Origin: a virus
Strand: one strand, 5' to 3'
DNA: 35,704 nucleotides
IMG/VR virus record: IMGVR_UViG_3300025141_000344
Span: 1 to 35,704 of that record
The translations under genes and the position numbers were made by a program. Under the pieces are notes generated by a model, which did not search any database, was not told where the DNA came from, and saw nothing but the letters and a program-made list of their open reading frames with translations. Positions within the stretch are counted from its first letter, which is position 1. Each line of letters starts with the position of its first letter. Below, in pieces: positions 13,048 to 20,423 of the stretch.

Positions 13048-13325
13048 AGCTCGTCTCCCGGTTTGTTCAATCCTTCACGAATCTCGGCGAGCTTCTTCAT
13101 CTCTGTCTCGAACGCAGTCTTCTGAATCTCGACGACCTTGTTGTATTGATCGACAGCGTCCTTCGTCTGCTCCCTCGACTCACGCAGGAACTCCTGATGT
13201 GATTCGAGGTCGTCCTCTACTTCGTGGACGCACTTGTGTGCGCTCCGCACCTCGTGAATGCAGAGGACGAGCATCGCCACGAACAGCGCGGACATAAACG
13301 CTACGAGCACCAGTGCAGTCTCCAA
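13044..13325 (-). CDS. Single-span membrane protein with coiled coil
   Basis: 93 residues. A TTG start at 13325 is preferred because AGAGGGA lies six bases upstream and the previous stop is one base away. An N-terminal membrane helix (ALVLVAFMSALFVAMLVLCI) is followed by a long charged coiled coil (EVEDDLESHQEFLRESREQT ... KKLAEIREGL), placing the coil in the cytoplasm or periplasm according to topology. It resembles in layout the gene at 13813-14067. Function unknown. Confidence 0.62.
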   Translation of the reverse strand: METALVLVAFMSALFVAMLVLCIHEVRSAHKCVHEVEDDLESHQEFLRESREQTKDAVDQYNKVVEIQKTAFETEMKKLAEIREGLNKPGDEL

Positions 13326-13326
13326 G

Positions 13327-13581
13327 TCAATTCCCTCTTGCTGGAATGAACGGCATCCATTCGATCTCAGGGATGAACTTCGTCACCCCGATATACTCCA
13401 CGTCCTCCTCCTTGAATCCGATCCAGTGGTGTTCGCAGTTCGCTCCGACCAATGCACCGATGTGTGTCCCGTCGTTGCCGTCGTGATTCGCAACCATCAC
13501 GACGATGATGCAGCCGTGGTAGTTCACGTTGTCGATGTCGGGAGACATCTGGACAACGTCACCCCTCTTGAGGTTTGCCAT
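13327..13581 (-). CDS. Small beta-rich hypothetical phage protein
   Basis: 84 residues. MANLKRGDVVQMSPDIDNVN...GCIIVVMVANH recalls short phage proteins beginning with GDVVQLSPD that look like small beta-barrels (from memory). ATG 13581 has AGGAG ten bases upstream and overlaps the repressor gene by 23 bases. It contains two Trp in C-terminal WIGF and WMPF. Function unknown. Confidence 0.64.
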   Translation of the reverse strand: MANLKRGDVVQMSPDIDNVNYHGCIIVVMVANHDGNDGTHIGALVGANCEHHWIGFKEEDVEYIGVTKFIPEIEWMPFIPARGN

Positions 13582-13798
13582 ACTCGAAGAACTCCTGTGG
13601 TGTTATGTCGAGCAACTGGCAGAGCCTCTCCATCGAATCAATTCGGATCCACTGGACACGACCCCGGAAGATGTTCATCACCGTGTTGTATCCGAAGTCG
13701 CCCTGCCTCGCGACGTCAGCCTTCGTAAGACCCGACTTCTTCAGCGCGGCGTTCAGCCGCTTCACGTTCACCCGGATTTGTCTCTTCTTCTTCGACAC
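13559..13798 (-). CDS. XRE/Cro-type helix-turn-helix regulator
   Basis: 79 residues from GTG 13798, preceded by AGGAGGTGATT, an almost perfect match to the 16S rRNA 3' end, so high translation is expected despite the GTG. A basic N-terminus (KKKRQIRVNVKRL) is followed by the HTH: LTKADVARQGDFGYNTVMNI (recognition helix) and then a closing segment RIDSMERLCQLLDITPQEFF typical of Cro/C1 proteins. It lacks a C-terminal dimerisation or protease domain, so it is a Cro-like rather than LexA-like protein. Its place near the divergent promoters (14111-14205) suggests it controls the early-late switch; no operator repeats were found by eye. Confidence 0.85.
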   Translation of the reverse strand: MSKKKRQIRVNVKRLNAALKKSGLTKADVARQGDFGYNTVMNIFRGRVQWIRIDSMERLCQLLDITPQEFFEYGKPQEG

Positions 13799-13812
13799 CG
13801 AATCACCTCCTC

Positions 13813-14067
13813 TCAGTTCATACTGGGACCGCCGAAGTCGTCGCCCATGTCCTTCTGGATGTCCTCCATCATCTTCGTGACGGAATCTGCCATCTTCTGG
13901 GTCGAGGCGAGGATCGCGTCGCTCTTGCCACGGAGGAGTTCGGTCGTCACTGCCTCAAGCTGCCCGACCCTCCGCTTCAGATCCGCACGCTGCTTCCTCT
14001 CCCAGATCACATAGGCGAGACTGACGACCGCGCTGATCGCCCAGACCTCGAACATTGTCACTACCAT
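13813..14067 (-). CDS. Small membrane-anchored coiled-coil protein, first early gene
   Basis: 84 residues from ATG 14067 (MVVTMFEVWAISAVVSLAYV), with GGAGAGGGAGAG just upstream; a later ATG four codons on is also possible and a longer frame to 14139 would cover the putative promoter. One membrane span (VWAISAVVSLAYVIW) is followed by a coiled coil (ERKQRADLKRRVGQLEAVTT and ILASTQKMADSVTKMMEDIQ). First gene of the leftward early operon. Function unknown. Confidence 0.62.
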   Translation of the reverse strand: MVVTMFEVWAISAVVSLAYVIWERKQRADLKRRVGQLEAVTTELLRGKSDAILASTQKMADSVTKMMEDIQKDMGDDFGGPSMN

Positions 14068-14110
14068 CTCTCCCTCTCCTTTCGTTAGTGTAGCGTGATA
14101 AGGTATACCG

Positions 14111-14139
14111 AACTTACTCACTCCGAATCGCCACGTCAA
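14111..14139 (-). promoter_or_regulatory. Possible leftward early promoter
   Basis: Minus strand: TTGACG (14139-14134), 17-base spacer, TAAGTT (14116-14111). The -35 is good but the -10 is poor; an AT-rich stretch TATACCTTAT lies just downstream. A promoter is needed here for the early operon, so the site is reasonable but not certain. Confidence 0.4.
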
Positions 14140-14176
14140 CCGTTATCTTCAAACGCTGCGCAGGATCAGATTCGTG

Positions 14177-14205
14177 TTGACTCCTGCATTCAACTCAGTT
14201 AAAAT
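14177..14205 (+). promoter_or_regulatory. Strong rightward sigma70 promoter of the late operon
   Basis: TTGACT (14177-14182), a 17-base spacer and TAAAAT (14200-14205) make a near-consensus sigma70 site. It is the only clear promoter ahead of the terminase genes, about 115 bases before ATG 14320. The leader holds the long hairpin at 14236-14293. Confidence 0.85.
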
Positions 14206-14235
14206 CACCGTGACCTCTCGACGGGTCCGGTTCTG

Positions 14236-14293
14236 GGGGGGCCGGTTCTGATCGGCTACTTCTCTCAGAGTATGCCGACAGGACTGGCCCCCC
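14236..14293 (+). promoter_or_regulatory. Long hairpin in the late-operon leader
   Basis: A 15-bp stem (14236-14250 with 14279-14293, two G-U pairs) continues, after one bulged A (14251), into TCGGC/GCCGA (14252-14256 with 14274-14278) and further weak pairing, so about 20 bp are stacked in a 58-base element. No U-tract follows; it ends 15 bases before the ribosome site of the 14320 gene. Possible attenuator, RNase III site or antiterminator-type element. Confidence 0.6.
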
Positions 14294-14319
14294 TTCCATT
14301 TGCTCACAGGGGAGACGAG

Positions 14320-14661
14320 ATGTTTGCACGAGGACAACTCATCGCGATCAACGACGCACTCAAGATCGCCATACAGCACGGATGCCCACGGCTCGGACTC
14401 ATACAAGACGTCATCAAGCGCAACGACGAACACATCGACTACATGCACGAGGCGTGCGAAGGTCGGGGGTTCATCGTCGTCATTGACGGGAGTGGCGAGG
14501 AGGAGATGCAGCACTGCCCCCAGTGCTACGGACACGGAGTCAACCCGAAGTATCTCGACCCGACGTCTGGACTGATCGCCGTCAGGAAAAGATTCGCACC
14601 GGAGTCTGGAGCACTCGACCCTGTTTCACAGGACGACGACGATGGCAACGATCAAGAGTAA
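14320..14661 (+). CDS. Small Cys-rich protein, first gene of the late operon
   Basis: 113 residues from ATG 14320, chosen because AGGGGAGA lies five bases upstream (the frame opens earlier inside the hairpin leader). EACEGRGF and QHCPQCYGHG (about residues 45-73) form a CxGxG / CPxCxGxG pair like half of a DnaJ zinc-finger module. The N-terminal part is helical (IAINDALKIAIQHG) and the C-terminus is acidic (SQDDDDGNDQE). The role is unknown; it may be a small regulator. The end overlaps the next gene by 20 bases. Confidence 0.68.
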   Translation: MFARGQLIAINDALKIAIQHGCPRLGLIQDVIKRNDEHIDYMHEACEGRGFIVVIDGSGEEEMQHCPQCYGHGVNPKYLDPTSGLIAVRKRFAPESGALDPVSQDDDDGNDQE

Positions 14662-14860
14662 CTACACCTCCGCAGCAGGCGCAGTGCCCAGTGCTGATGC
14701 GTGGAACAAGCTGAAGGACCCCATCCTCAACTCACCACCGCTGCTCAACTCACTGAACGTGGACAAGACTGAAACAGTGGACCCGAAATCCCGACCACAG
14801 TTCTGGGACGACCCACTGGGACCGAACAATGGCAAAGCGCAAGACACACAACCCGACTGA
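14642..14860 (+). CDS. Small hypothetical protein before terminase small subunit
   Basis: 72 residues beginning MATIKSNYTSAAGAVPSADA. It overlaps the preceding gene by 20 bases and the small-terminase gene by 32 bases. The ribosome site is weak (AGGA, ten bases away). Pro/Asn/Asp-rich and probably largely unstructured (LNSPPLLNSLNVDKTETVDP). Kept because it fills the gap and has a normal composition; unidentified. Confidence 0.5.
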   Translation: MATIKSNYTSAAGAVPSADAWNKLKDPILNSPPLLNSLNVDKTETVDPKSRPQFWDDPLGPNNGKAQDTQPD

Positions 14861-15503
14861 TCGACTCCGACATCTTGATCGCGTCGCCGACTACCGTGGT
14901 CAGGGCTACAGCATCTCGGAGATCGCCGCTCTCACTCAGAGGTCGCGTGGTCAGATCTGCAAAGACCTCAAGGCGTGCGATGCTTTCTACAAGAAGGCGA
15001 TTGCCGACAAGCGTGAGGTGTTCCACCGCAACGCACTAGTCGGTCACGAACACATTCTGAAAGAGGCGTGGCGTTCGTTTCGTGCAAGCAAGCAACGGGT
15101 CACAGAGACGACGACCACGGATCCGAACACCGGCGAGGAGGTCGTCTCTGTCTCCGTTGAAGACGACGTCCTTCCGGGCGACCCTCGCTTTCTGCAAACT
15201 GGTCTACAGGCGTGGAAGGGGCTGCGCGACCTGATGGGTCTGGACGAACCGACGAAGACTGAGAACTCGACCACGGTGACCGTCGTGCGTGAAGACGACG
15301 AACTCAGCGACGACGACCTCAAGGAGATCATCAGTGGAAACTACACAGAGCAGGCGAATGGCCTACGCCTCGGAAGCGGCACGCTTGTCCCTTTCTCGAC
15401 GCTTGGCGCGAACGGAACTGATCCCGTTCGTCGAGTGGACGATGCCGAACTACGAAACGGCACTGCACCATCGGATGATCGCGCAGCATCTGGAGAAGGT
15501 TGA
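14829..15503 (+). CDS. terS: Terminase small subunit (predicted)
   Basis: 224 residues. An N-terminal helix-turn-helix-like region YRGQGYSISEIAALTQRSRG (about 21-41) would bind the packaging site, followed by helices (KACDAFYKKAIADKREVFHR) and a charged C-terminal tail (VVREDDELSDDDLKEII). Assignment rests on this layout and on its position immediately before the large terminase. The last 170 bases overlap terL in another frame; the tail from about NYTEQANG is probably disordered. The HTH plus helical oligomerisation part fits the small-terminase group, though sequence identity in this group is always low. Confidence 0.72.
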   Translation: MAKRKTHNPTDRLRHLDRVADYRGQGYSISEIAALTQRSRGQICKDLKACDAFYKKAIADKREVFHRNALVGHEHILKEAWRSFRASKQRVTETTTTDPNTGEEVVSVSVEDDVLPGDPRFLQTGLQAWKGLRDLMGLDEPTKTENSTTVTVVREDDELSDDDLKEIISGNYTEQANGLRLGSGTLVPFSTLGANGTDPVRRVDDAELRNGTAPSDDRAASGEG

Positions 15504-16854
15504 ACGTGGAGAGATCACAAGGCTCATCATTGAAGCACCTCCGCGACACGGCAAGAGCGAGCTATGCTCGAAGAGGTTCCCGGCGTGGTTCATCGGGCGC
15601 AACCCGGAGAAGCAGATCATATGTGCTTCTTACTCAGGTGACCTTGCCTCTGGCTTCGGACGAGATGTTCGGAACATTGTGGATAGCCAGAGGTATCGCG
15701 CCCTCTTCCCTTCCGTCTCACTTGCAGCAGACTCACAGGCGGCTTCTCGTTGGCACACTGAGCACGGAGGCGTTTACGTCTCAAGCGGCGTTGGCGGAAC
15801 TATCGGCGGACGGGGTGCCGACCTCTTCGTCATCGACGACCCTATCCGTGGAAGAGAGGAGGCTGATTCTGAAACCATCAGAGACAAGCTGTGGGACTGG
15901 TATCGTTCCGTAGTCTACACTCGCCAGATGTTCGACGACCCGCGCATCGTTGTGATGACGACGCGATGGCACGAGGACGACCTCGTCGGTCGTCTCCTGT
16001 CTCTGGCTGACGACGGTGGTGATCAGTGGACACGACTGCAGCTCCCGGCGATCAAGCAGCACGACAACAGGCTCTACGCACTGTGGCCTGAGAAGTTTCC
16101 GCTCGACCGACTCGAACGGATCAAGACGAACGTCGGGCCTCGCGAGTGGCGAGCACTCTACCAGCAGGAGCCGACGCCAGATGAAGGTGCCTTCTTTCAG
16201 AAGAGTTGGTTCCGTCCGTATCACCGCGCTGATGCTCCCTCCAAAGAGCGGCTCGCGATTTTTGGTAGTAGCGACTGGGCACTCACCGCAGATGGAGGTG
16301 ACTACACAGTTCACTGCGTCTTTGGCGTCGATGATAAGAACGACGTCTGGCTCCTCGACTGGTATCGCGGTCAAGTCGAAGCACTTGAAGGGATGGAGCA
16401 GTGGCTCCTGATGGTCGCACGTTGGGAGCCGTTGCGTTGGTTCGACGAGTCAATCTCAATCACGAAGGCTGTCGGATCCTTGCGGCAGCGGATGAAGAGT
16501 GAGCACGGAATCAATGTCACCGAAGAACTCATTGTCCCTTCGCACGACAAGGCTACGCGTGCCCGTTCGATACAAGCCAGAGCGCAACAAGGTGCTGTTC
16601 ATATCCCTTTCTACGAACCGTGGAGCAGCGACCTTCTCGGCGAGCTTCTTAGCTTCCCGACTGGGAAGAACGACGACCAAGTTGACACCCTATCCCTTAT
16701 CGGGCAGGGACTTGATCTCCTCCACGGCAAGATGACGCCGAGGCAGACGCAGCCTCTGGGACTCGGCGCACCGGAGCAGATCCTGAAGTTGCTTGAGGGG
16801 CCGTCTAAGGGACGATATGGAGACAAGGGGTCCAAGCTCCCTCGCCCAGTGTAA
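15334..16854 (+). CDS. terL: Terminase large subunit, ATPase and nuclease
   Basis: 506 residues from GTG 15334, chosen because AAGGAG lies seven bases upstream; an ATG 24 bases later is an alternative. ATPase: APPRHGKS (68-75, Walker A), LFVIDDP (164-170, Walker B), VVMTTRWHEDD (206-216, coupling motif). Nuclease: FGSSDWAL (D314) and KNDDQVDTLSLI (near 465-475) supply the acidic residues. It pumps phage DNA into the prohead and cuts it. It overlaps the small-subunit gene by 170 bases, longer than usual. The length and motif order are standard; this is the clearest packaging gene in the window. Confidence 0.93.
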   Translation: METTQSRRMAYASEAARLSLSRRLARTELIPFVEWTMPNYETALHHRMIAQHLEKVERGEITRLIIEAPPRHGKSELCSKRFPAWFIGRNPEKQIICASYSGDLASGFGRDVRNIVDSQRYRALFPSVSLAADSQAASRWHTEHGGVYVSSGVGGTIGGRGADLFVIDDPIRGREEADSETIRDKLWDWYRSVVYTRQMFDDPRIVVMTTRWHEDDLVGRLLSLADDGGDQWTRLQLPAIKQHDNRLYALWPEKFPLDRLERIKTNVGPREWRALYQQEPTPDEGAFFQKSWFRPYHRADAPSKERLAIFGSSDWALTADGGDYTVHCVFGVDDKNDVWLLDWYRGQVEALEGMEQWLLMVARWEPLRWFDESISITKAVGSLRQRMKSEHGINVTEELIVPSHDKATRARSIQARAQQGAVHIPFYEPWSSDLLGELLSFPTGKNDDQVDTLSLIGQGLDLLHGKMTPRQTQPLGLGAPEQILKLLEGPSKGRYGDKGSKLPRPV

Positions 16855-17002
16855 CGGGCTGTCGTGGCTCTGGGAGCGCGATGACACGGTGAACTGGTGT
16901 CACTGGGGCTGGGGGCCGATCCAGTGTGCGCCGGTTTCCATGAGCGTGAGCCTGACGACGCAGAACCCGCGACGCCTCGGAGTGCTGACCGGAGTGACTT
17001 GA
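16817..17002 (+). CDS. Possible small Trp-rich protein between terminase and portal
   Basis: 61 residues from ATG 16817 (AAGGGA five bases upstream), overlapping the terL end by 38 bases and ending at TGA 17000-17002, inside the promoter at 16999-17027. The sequence NGLSWLWERDDTVNWCHWGWG is rich in Trp, unlike random frames of this GC content. No family is recognised and no membrane span is visible. It may be a real small gene or a chance frame. Confidence 0.42.
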   Translation: METRGPSSLAQCNGLSWLWERDDTVNWCHWGWGPIQCAPVSMSVSLTTQNPRRLGVLTGVT

Positions 17003-17027
17003 CAGGAATTCGATTCTACGCTAAAGT
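16999..17027 (+). promoter_or_regulatory. Rightward sigma70 promoter before the portal gene
   Basis: TTGACA (16999-17004), 17-base spacer, TAAAGT (17022-17027): a consensus -35 and good -10, in an otherwise sparse 80-base gap. The predicted start is about 50 bases before ATG 17083. It would boost capsid-gene expression independently of the terminase mRNA. Confidence 0.82.
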
Positions 17028-17082
17028 CATAACATGCGAACCGGTGGACCCGTCGAGATTCACCTGACCACTGGGATTCGCA

Positions 17083-19140
17083 ATGCGCGAGAAGACTCGA
17101 CAGTATTGGCGCAAGACCATCGACGCGACGAAGACGTGGATGCAGCCGCACCACGATTCGTGGAACGAACTGCTCGAAGCGTATTCGATGGAGTATGGTG
17201 ACGTCCGGGGAATCGACGAAGACGACGTCGTGAAGCTCTCACGCTTCGTCCCGAAGGTCCGCAAGATCATCGCAGCAACAGCCTACCACTACCCCAAGGT
17301 CTTCATCAAGACCGACAAGCCTCCCATCGATCCGCAGACAGGCGCACGCTTCGAGGACGTCGACGAAGCACTGCAGCGTGCAGCCAATCGCGGCATCAAG
17401 ATTATGAACTGCAAGAACGAAGTGCATCAGGCGATCTTCGATGCGCTGTTCAAGTATCGCGGCTTCATCAAGCTCGGATACAATCCAGAGGGCGACGATG
17501 CCATCCCTCCCTACGTCAGCAACGACTACCTCGAACCCGACTTCACATACTGCCGTCACGTTCCATCTGAGAACCTCCTCGTGGATCCGATGGCATCGCC
17601 ATCGAACATGGCGACGGCTCGCTACATCATCGAAGAGATGATGGTGCCGTTGGAGTTCGCGAAGAAGGACGAGCGGTTCGTTCACCGCAACAGGATGCGT
17701 CCGTTCGAGGGAGAGAAGAAGCAGGACCACCTGAAGCAGATGACAGAGCGCATCTCCCAGTCGAACAACGACGAGGAGAAGGAACGCCTGCGCGAGATCC
17801 TCGAACTTGGAGAGTATGTCCTGCTCCACGAGATTCACGACAGGATCCACCGCAAGCAGATCACGTTCGCCAACGATGTCGAGGAGCCGGTCGAGGACGT
17901 CGACCATCCCTACGCATTCAAAGGCAACGCGCTCTTCGAGGATGACCCTCTCGCAGTGCCCCCACGACAACTCTTCACAGGATTCGATGACGACGAGAGC
18001 GTGTCCGGGTTCCTCTGCGAGGGGGGCTTCTGCTATCACTCCTTCCGCTTCGACATCAGCGACAAGTTCTGGGGCGTGCCGATGATGGGCTACCAGAGCG
18101 ACCTACAGAAGCTCGTGATCGAATCCCTCACGCGCAGCGTCGACATCGTCGGTCGAGGTAAGACCATCGTCACCGTCACCGAAGCAGAGGTCACCGCGAA
18201 CCCGGACGTCGAAGACGAACTGGCGAACGCGAACGACTTGTCGACCGTGAAGGTGTCGAGTCAGGATGGCGTGCAGGAGCGCGTGCTCGGCGTCGTCCCG
18301 CCAGAGCAGAAAGAGATCGAAGCTCGCGCACTGAGCTACGAAGCGGAGATGCTCGAAGTCGGTCAGGTTAACACGGAGACGGCGACGGAGGCGGCAGGAT
18401 TCCAAGCCGACGCGCAACTCAATCGCGAGTGGATGCAGCAGGCGACACAGGGCTGCTATGAATACATCACGCGCTCAATGCTGTCGATCATCAGCGACCC
18501 GCGCTACACGCCAGAGAACTTCTTCGTCAACGTCGCGAAGGAGGGCGAGCCGCCGGTCGAGCAGAGCCTCGCGAACTGGTGGACCGGCGGGAAGTATGAG
18601 GTCGAGGTCGAAGCCGGTTCGATGCAGATCCTCGTCGAGCAGCTACGCAAGAACGACACACTGGAGATGGCGAACTTCCTGTCCGGTCGTCCCGGCATCA
18701 ACGAGCGCAAGCTCACGGAGATGATCGTCGACGCCTTCAACGTAAAGGACGCACAGGATCTCTTCGACGACGAAGTGAACGCCGACGCCATCGCTGCTGC
18801 TGATCTTGAGTTCACCCAGATAATGGGAGGGCAGGCACCGCAGGTCACGCAGGGGATGGATCACCGAACCCATCTCAACCGGCACAACGAACAGCGTGCT
18901 CAGCTTGAGCAGGCAGTGCAGAGCGGTCAGGTCGCGCCACAGATCCTGCAGGTTTTCGACCAACATGTCGCTCTCCACAATCAGGCACTCGAACAGGGAG
19001 CGCAGCAGTTCGGCGCACCACAGGGACAGCAGGCAACGCCCGAGGGACCGCAGTCAATTCTAGGAGCCGTGAGCAGCGCAGGCCAGATGTTCGGCGAAGC
19101 TGTCAAGGCTACAGCCGCAGCACAAACTGGGAGAGGCTAA
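17083..19140 (+). CDS. Portal protein
   Basis: 685 residues, a length usual for podovirus-type portals. The N-terminus (MREKTRQYWRKTIDATKTWM ... HHDSWNELLEAYS) and the following RFVPKVRKIIAATAYHYPKV region are typical. SENLLVDPMASPSNMATARY (about 166-185) matches the common VP...ML.DP.A....DARY portal signature. The C-terminal 90 residues are Gln/Ala-rich and helical (barrel-like). The portal is the dodecameric channel through which DNA enters and leaves and joins head and tail. It follows the terminase genes and a promoter (16999-17027); the ribosome site is weak (GGGA). Confidence 0.87.
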   Translation: MREKTRQYWRKTIDATKTWMQPHHDSWNELLEAYSMEYGDVRGIDEDDVVKLSRFVPKVRKIIAATAYHYPKVFIKTDKPPIDPQTGARFEDVDEALQRAANRGIKIMNCKNEVHQAIFDALFKYRGFIKLGYNPEGDDAIPPYVSNDYLEPDFTYCRHVPSENLLVDPMASPSNMATARYIIEEMMVPLEFAKKDERFVHRNRMRPFEGEKKQDHLKQMTERISQSNNDEEKERLREILELGEYVLLHEIHDRIHRKQITFANDVEEPVEDVDHPYAFKGNALFEDDPLAVPPRQLFTGFDDDESVSGFLCEGGFCYHSFRFDISDKFWGVPMMGYQSDLQKLVIESLTRSVDIVGRGKTIVTVTEAEVTANPDVEDELANANDLSTVKVSSQDGVQERVLGVVPPEQKEIEARALSYEAEMLEVGQVNTETATEAAGFQADAQLNREWMQQATQGCYEYITRSMLSIISDPRYTPENFFVNVAKEGEPPVEQSLANWWTGGKYEVEVEAGSMQILVEQLRKNDTLEMANFLSGRPGINERKLTEMIVDAFNVKDAQDLFDDEVNADAIAAADLEFTQIMGGQAPQVTQGMDHRTHLNRHNEQRAQLEQAVQSGQVAPQILQVFDQHVALHNQALEQGAQQFGAPQGQQATPEGPQSILGAVSSAGQMFGEAVKATAAAQTGRG

Positions 19141-19143
19141 CGA

Positions 19144-19512
19144 ATGGCACACGATCCAAACAAGGGCACCGTCGATTGGATAGGTGAAGCGGAAGAGGCA
19201 CTGAAGCACGTCGACCTCGACAGCGCGGAGGACATCAACGCACTGAAGGCGCAGATGGAAGCGGAGATGGCAATGCCGCGACGGCAGCAGCAAGCACTTG
19301 CTCAGCAGCAATTCAATCCTCCGCAGAATCCGTTTCCTGCGACGTCATCGGTAGGACTCAACGATGCAGTCGAAGAACTGCGAACGAAGATCAGCCTCAT
19401 AAGCGACAAGGTGGATCTCATACTTCAACTCTTTGCAGCGAGGACACAGGATGCGGTCGCAGAAGACGAGTCAGCTACAGAAGGATCTGAAGACGTGCGA
19501 AATTCCGATTGA
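19144..19512 (+). CDS. Small hypothetical virion-region protein
   Basis: 122 residues, three bases after the portal stop, with AGAGG six bases upstream. Acidic N-terminal helices (EAEEALKHVDLDSAEDINAL), a Gln/Pro-rich linker and a C-terminal helix (DAVEELRTKISLISDKVDLI) suggest a small helical protein, perhaps assembly-related. The last 60 bases overlap the next gene in another frame. No family recognised. Confidence 0.66.
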   Translation: MAHDPNKGTVDWIGEAEEALKHVDLDSAEDINALKAQMEAEMAMPRRQQQALAQQQFNPPQNPFPATSSVGLNDAVEELRTKISLISDKVDLILQLFAARTQDAVAEDESATEGSEDVRNSD

Positions 19513-19723
19513 CCCCTTCTCGAAGAACGGTCGGGAGTTTCACTCGGAGATGGTGACGGTTCAGCTTCGCGGTCGCGACCAAGGTCGGCGAGCGAAGCGA
19601 GTGATCAAGCACTGGATGCGCAAGGGACTGGTGACGGTCAAGGTCGGTGTTGTTGCGGGTCGCCCAGTGAATATGTTCGCGGACATCCGTGGAACGTGGA
19701 GGACGATCTACTGTGCGGTATGA
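19451..19723 (+). CDS. Small basic hypothetical protein
   Basis: 90 residues from ATG 19451, with GAGG seven bases upstream. The protein (MRSQKTSQLQKDLKTCEIPI ...) is basic, with RGRDQGRRAKRVIKHWMRKG as a strongly charged helix, then a beta-like C-terminus (TVKVGVVAGRPVNMFADIRG). It overlaps both neighbours. The basic character suggests nucleic-acid contact, but no family is recognised. Confidence 0.64.
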   Translation: MRSQKTSQLQKDLKTCEIPIDPFSKNGREFHSEMVTVQLRGRDQGRRAKRVIKHWMRKGLVTVKVGVVAGRPVNMFADIRGTWRTIYCAV

Positions 19724-20165
19724 CCTGCAGTGCCTCGAATGCGATAACGTCCACGAGGTGACGTGCAGCTACTCACGTATGCACGTCGACGCGAAGATCC
19801 CCGGTCCTTGGAAGACGCCTCGCTTCAAAGGTCCGTGTCCGAAGTGTGAGCGCGAGACGATTCAGGTGCAGCACTACGGTCTGGGTCAGGAGCGTAACCA
19901 CATCCATCCGTCGCACTCTGGGATGTATGGCAAGTTCCATCCCGGCTTCGGCTGCGTTGTTCGCGACTACGGTCACAAGCAGGAACTGCTGAAGCGTTAC
20001 GACCTGAAGGAGTCGCACGACAAGGTCGACGGTGCGCCCGGAGGATGGGGCGACAGCGACGAGGGAACGAACTTCGACATCAACCGGCCAGACGAAGTCA
20101 AACGTGCTGCCAAGACCGAAGCGTCACGCAAAGAGGCAGCACTCAACTCAATCGCTTGGAGGTGA
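19713..20165 (+). CDS. Zinc-ribbon (FmdB-like) phage protein
   Basis: 150 residues from GTG 19713, placed by GGAGGA nine bases upstream. An N-terminal CLECDNVHEVTC and then CPKCERETIQV give a four-Cys zinc ribbon (about residues 7-55). HSGMYGKFHPGFG and DYGHKQELLKRYDLKES match a common phage protein of the FmdB-like type (from memory). It is found near portal and scaffold genes in several phages; role unknown. The C-terminus is Lys/Ala-rich. Confidence 0.7.
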   Translation: MRYDLQCLECDNVHEVTCSYSRMHVDAKIPGPWKTPRFKGPCPKCERETIQVQHYGLGQERNHIHPSHSGMYGKFHPGFGCVVRDYGHKQELLKRYDLKESHDKVDGAPGGWGDSDEGTNFDINRPDEVKRAAKTEASRKEAALNSIAWR

Positions 20166-20168
20166 TCC

Positions 20169-20384
20169 TTGGCGAAGCGAGCAGCAAAGAAGGCAGCAAA
20201 GAAGGCAGAGGTCAGCCTCACTGCCTCGAAGGTCTGGGCACGCAACCGTGACCGCGATGACCTTCGAGTGAAGACGTTCGACCCGAAGACCGGCGATCCA
20301 GTTCTCGGCGAAGTCGACCTCAACGCAGTGACTATCGCGCTTGGACCTGCCGTTGCTGCGGCAGCAGCAGCAGACGCGAAGTAG
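20169..20384 (+). CDS. Small Lys/Ala-rich protein
   Basis: 71 residues, TTG start at 20169 preceded by GGAGGTGAT, a very strong ribosome site, which decides the start. The N-terminus is a Lys/Ala repeat (KRAAKKAAKKAE) like a DNA-binding tail; the middle part (VWARNRDRDDLRVKTFDPKT) looks folded; the C-terminus is an Ala run. It precedes the scaffold gene. Function unknown. Confidence 0.66.
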   Translation: MAKRAAKKAAKKAEVSLTASKVWARNRDRDDLRVKTFDPKTGDPVLGEVDLNAVTIALGPAVAAAAAADAK

Positions 20385-20423
20385 ACGAACAGCATCTTTT
20401 CATTTTAGCGCAGGAGTCAATTG

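Noticed and set aside
13559-13798. XRE regulator as evidence of a temperate lifestyle
   Set aside because: No integrase, attachment site, excisionase or ParA/B is visible, and Cro-like proteins also occur in lytic phages; lifestyle cannot be decided from this window.
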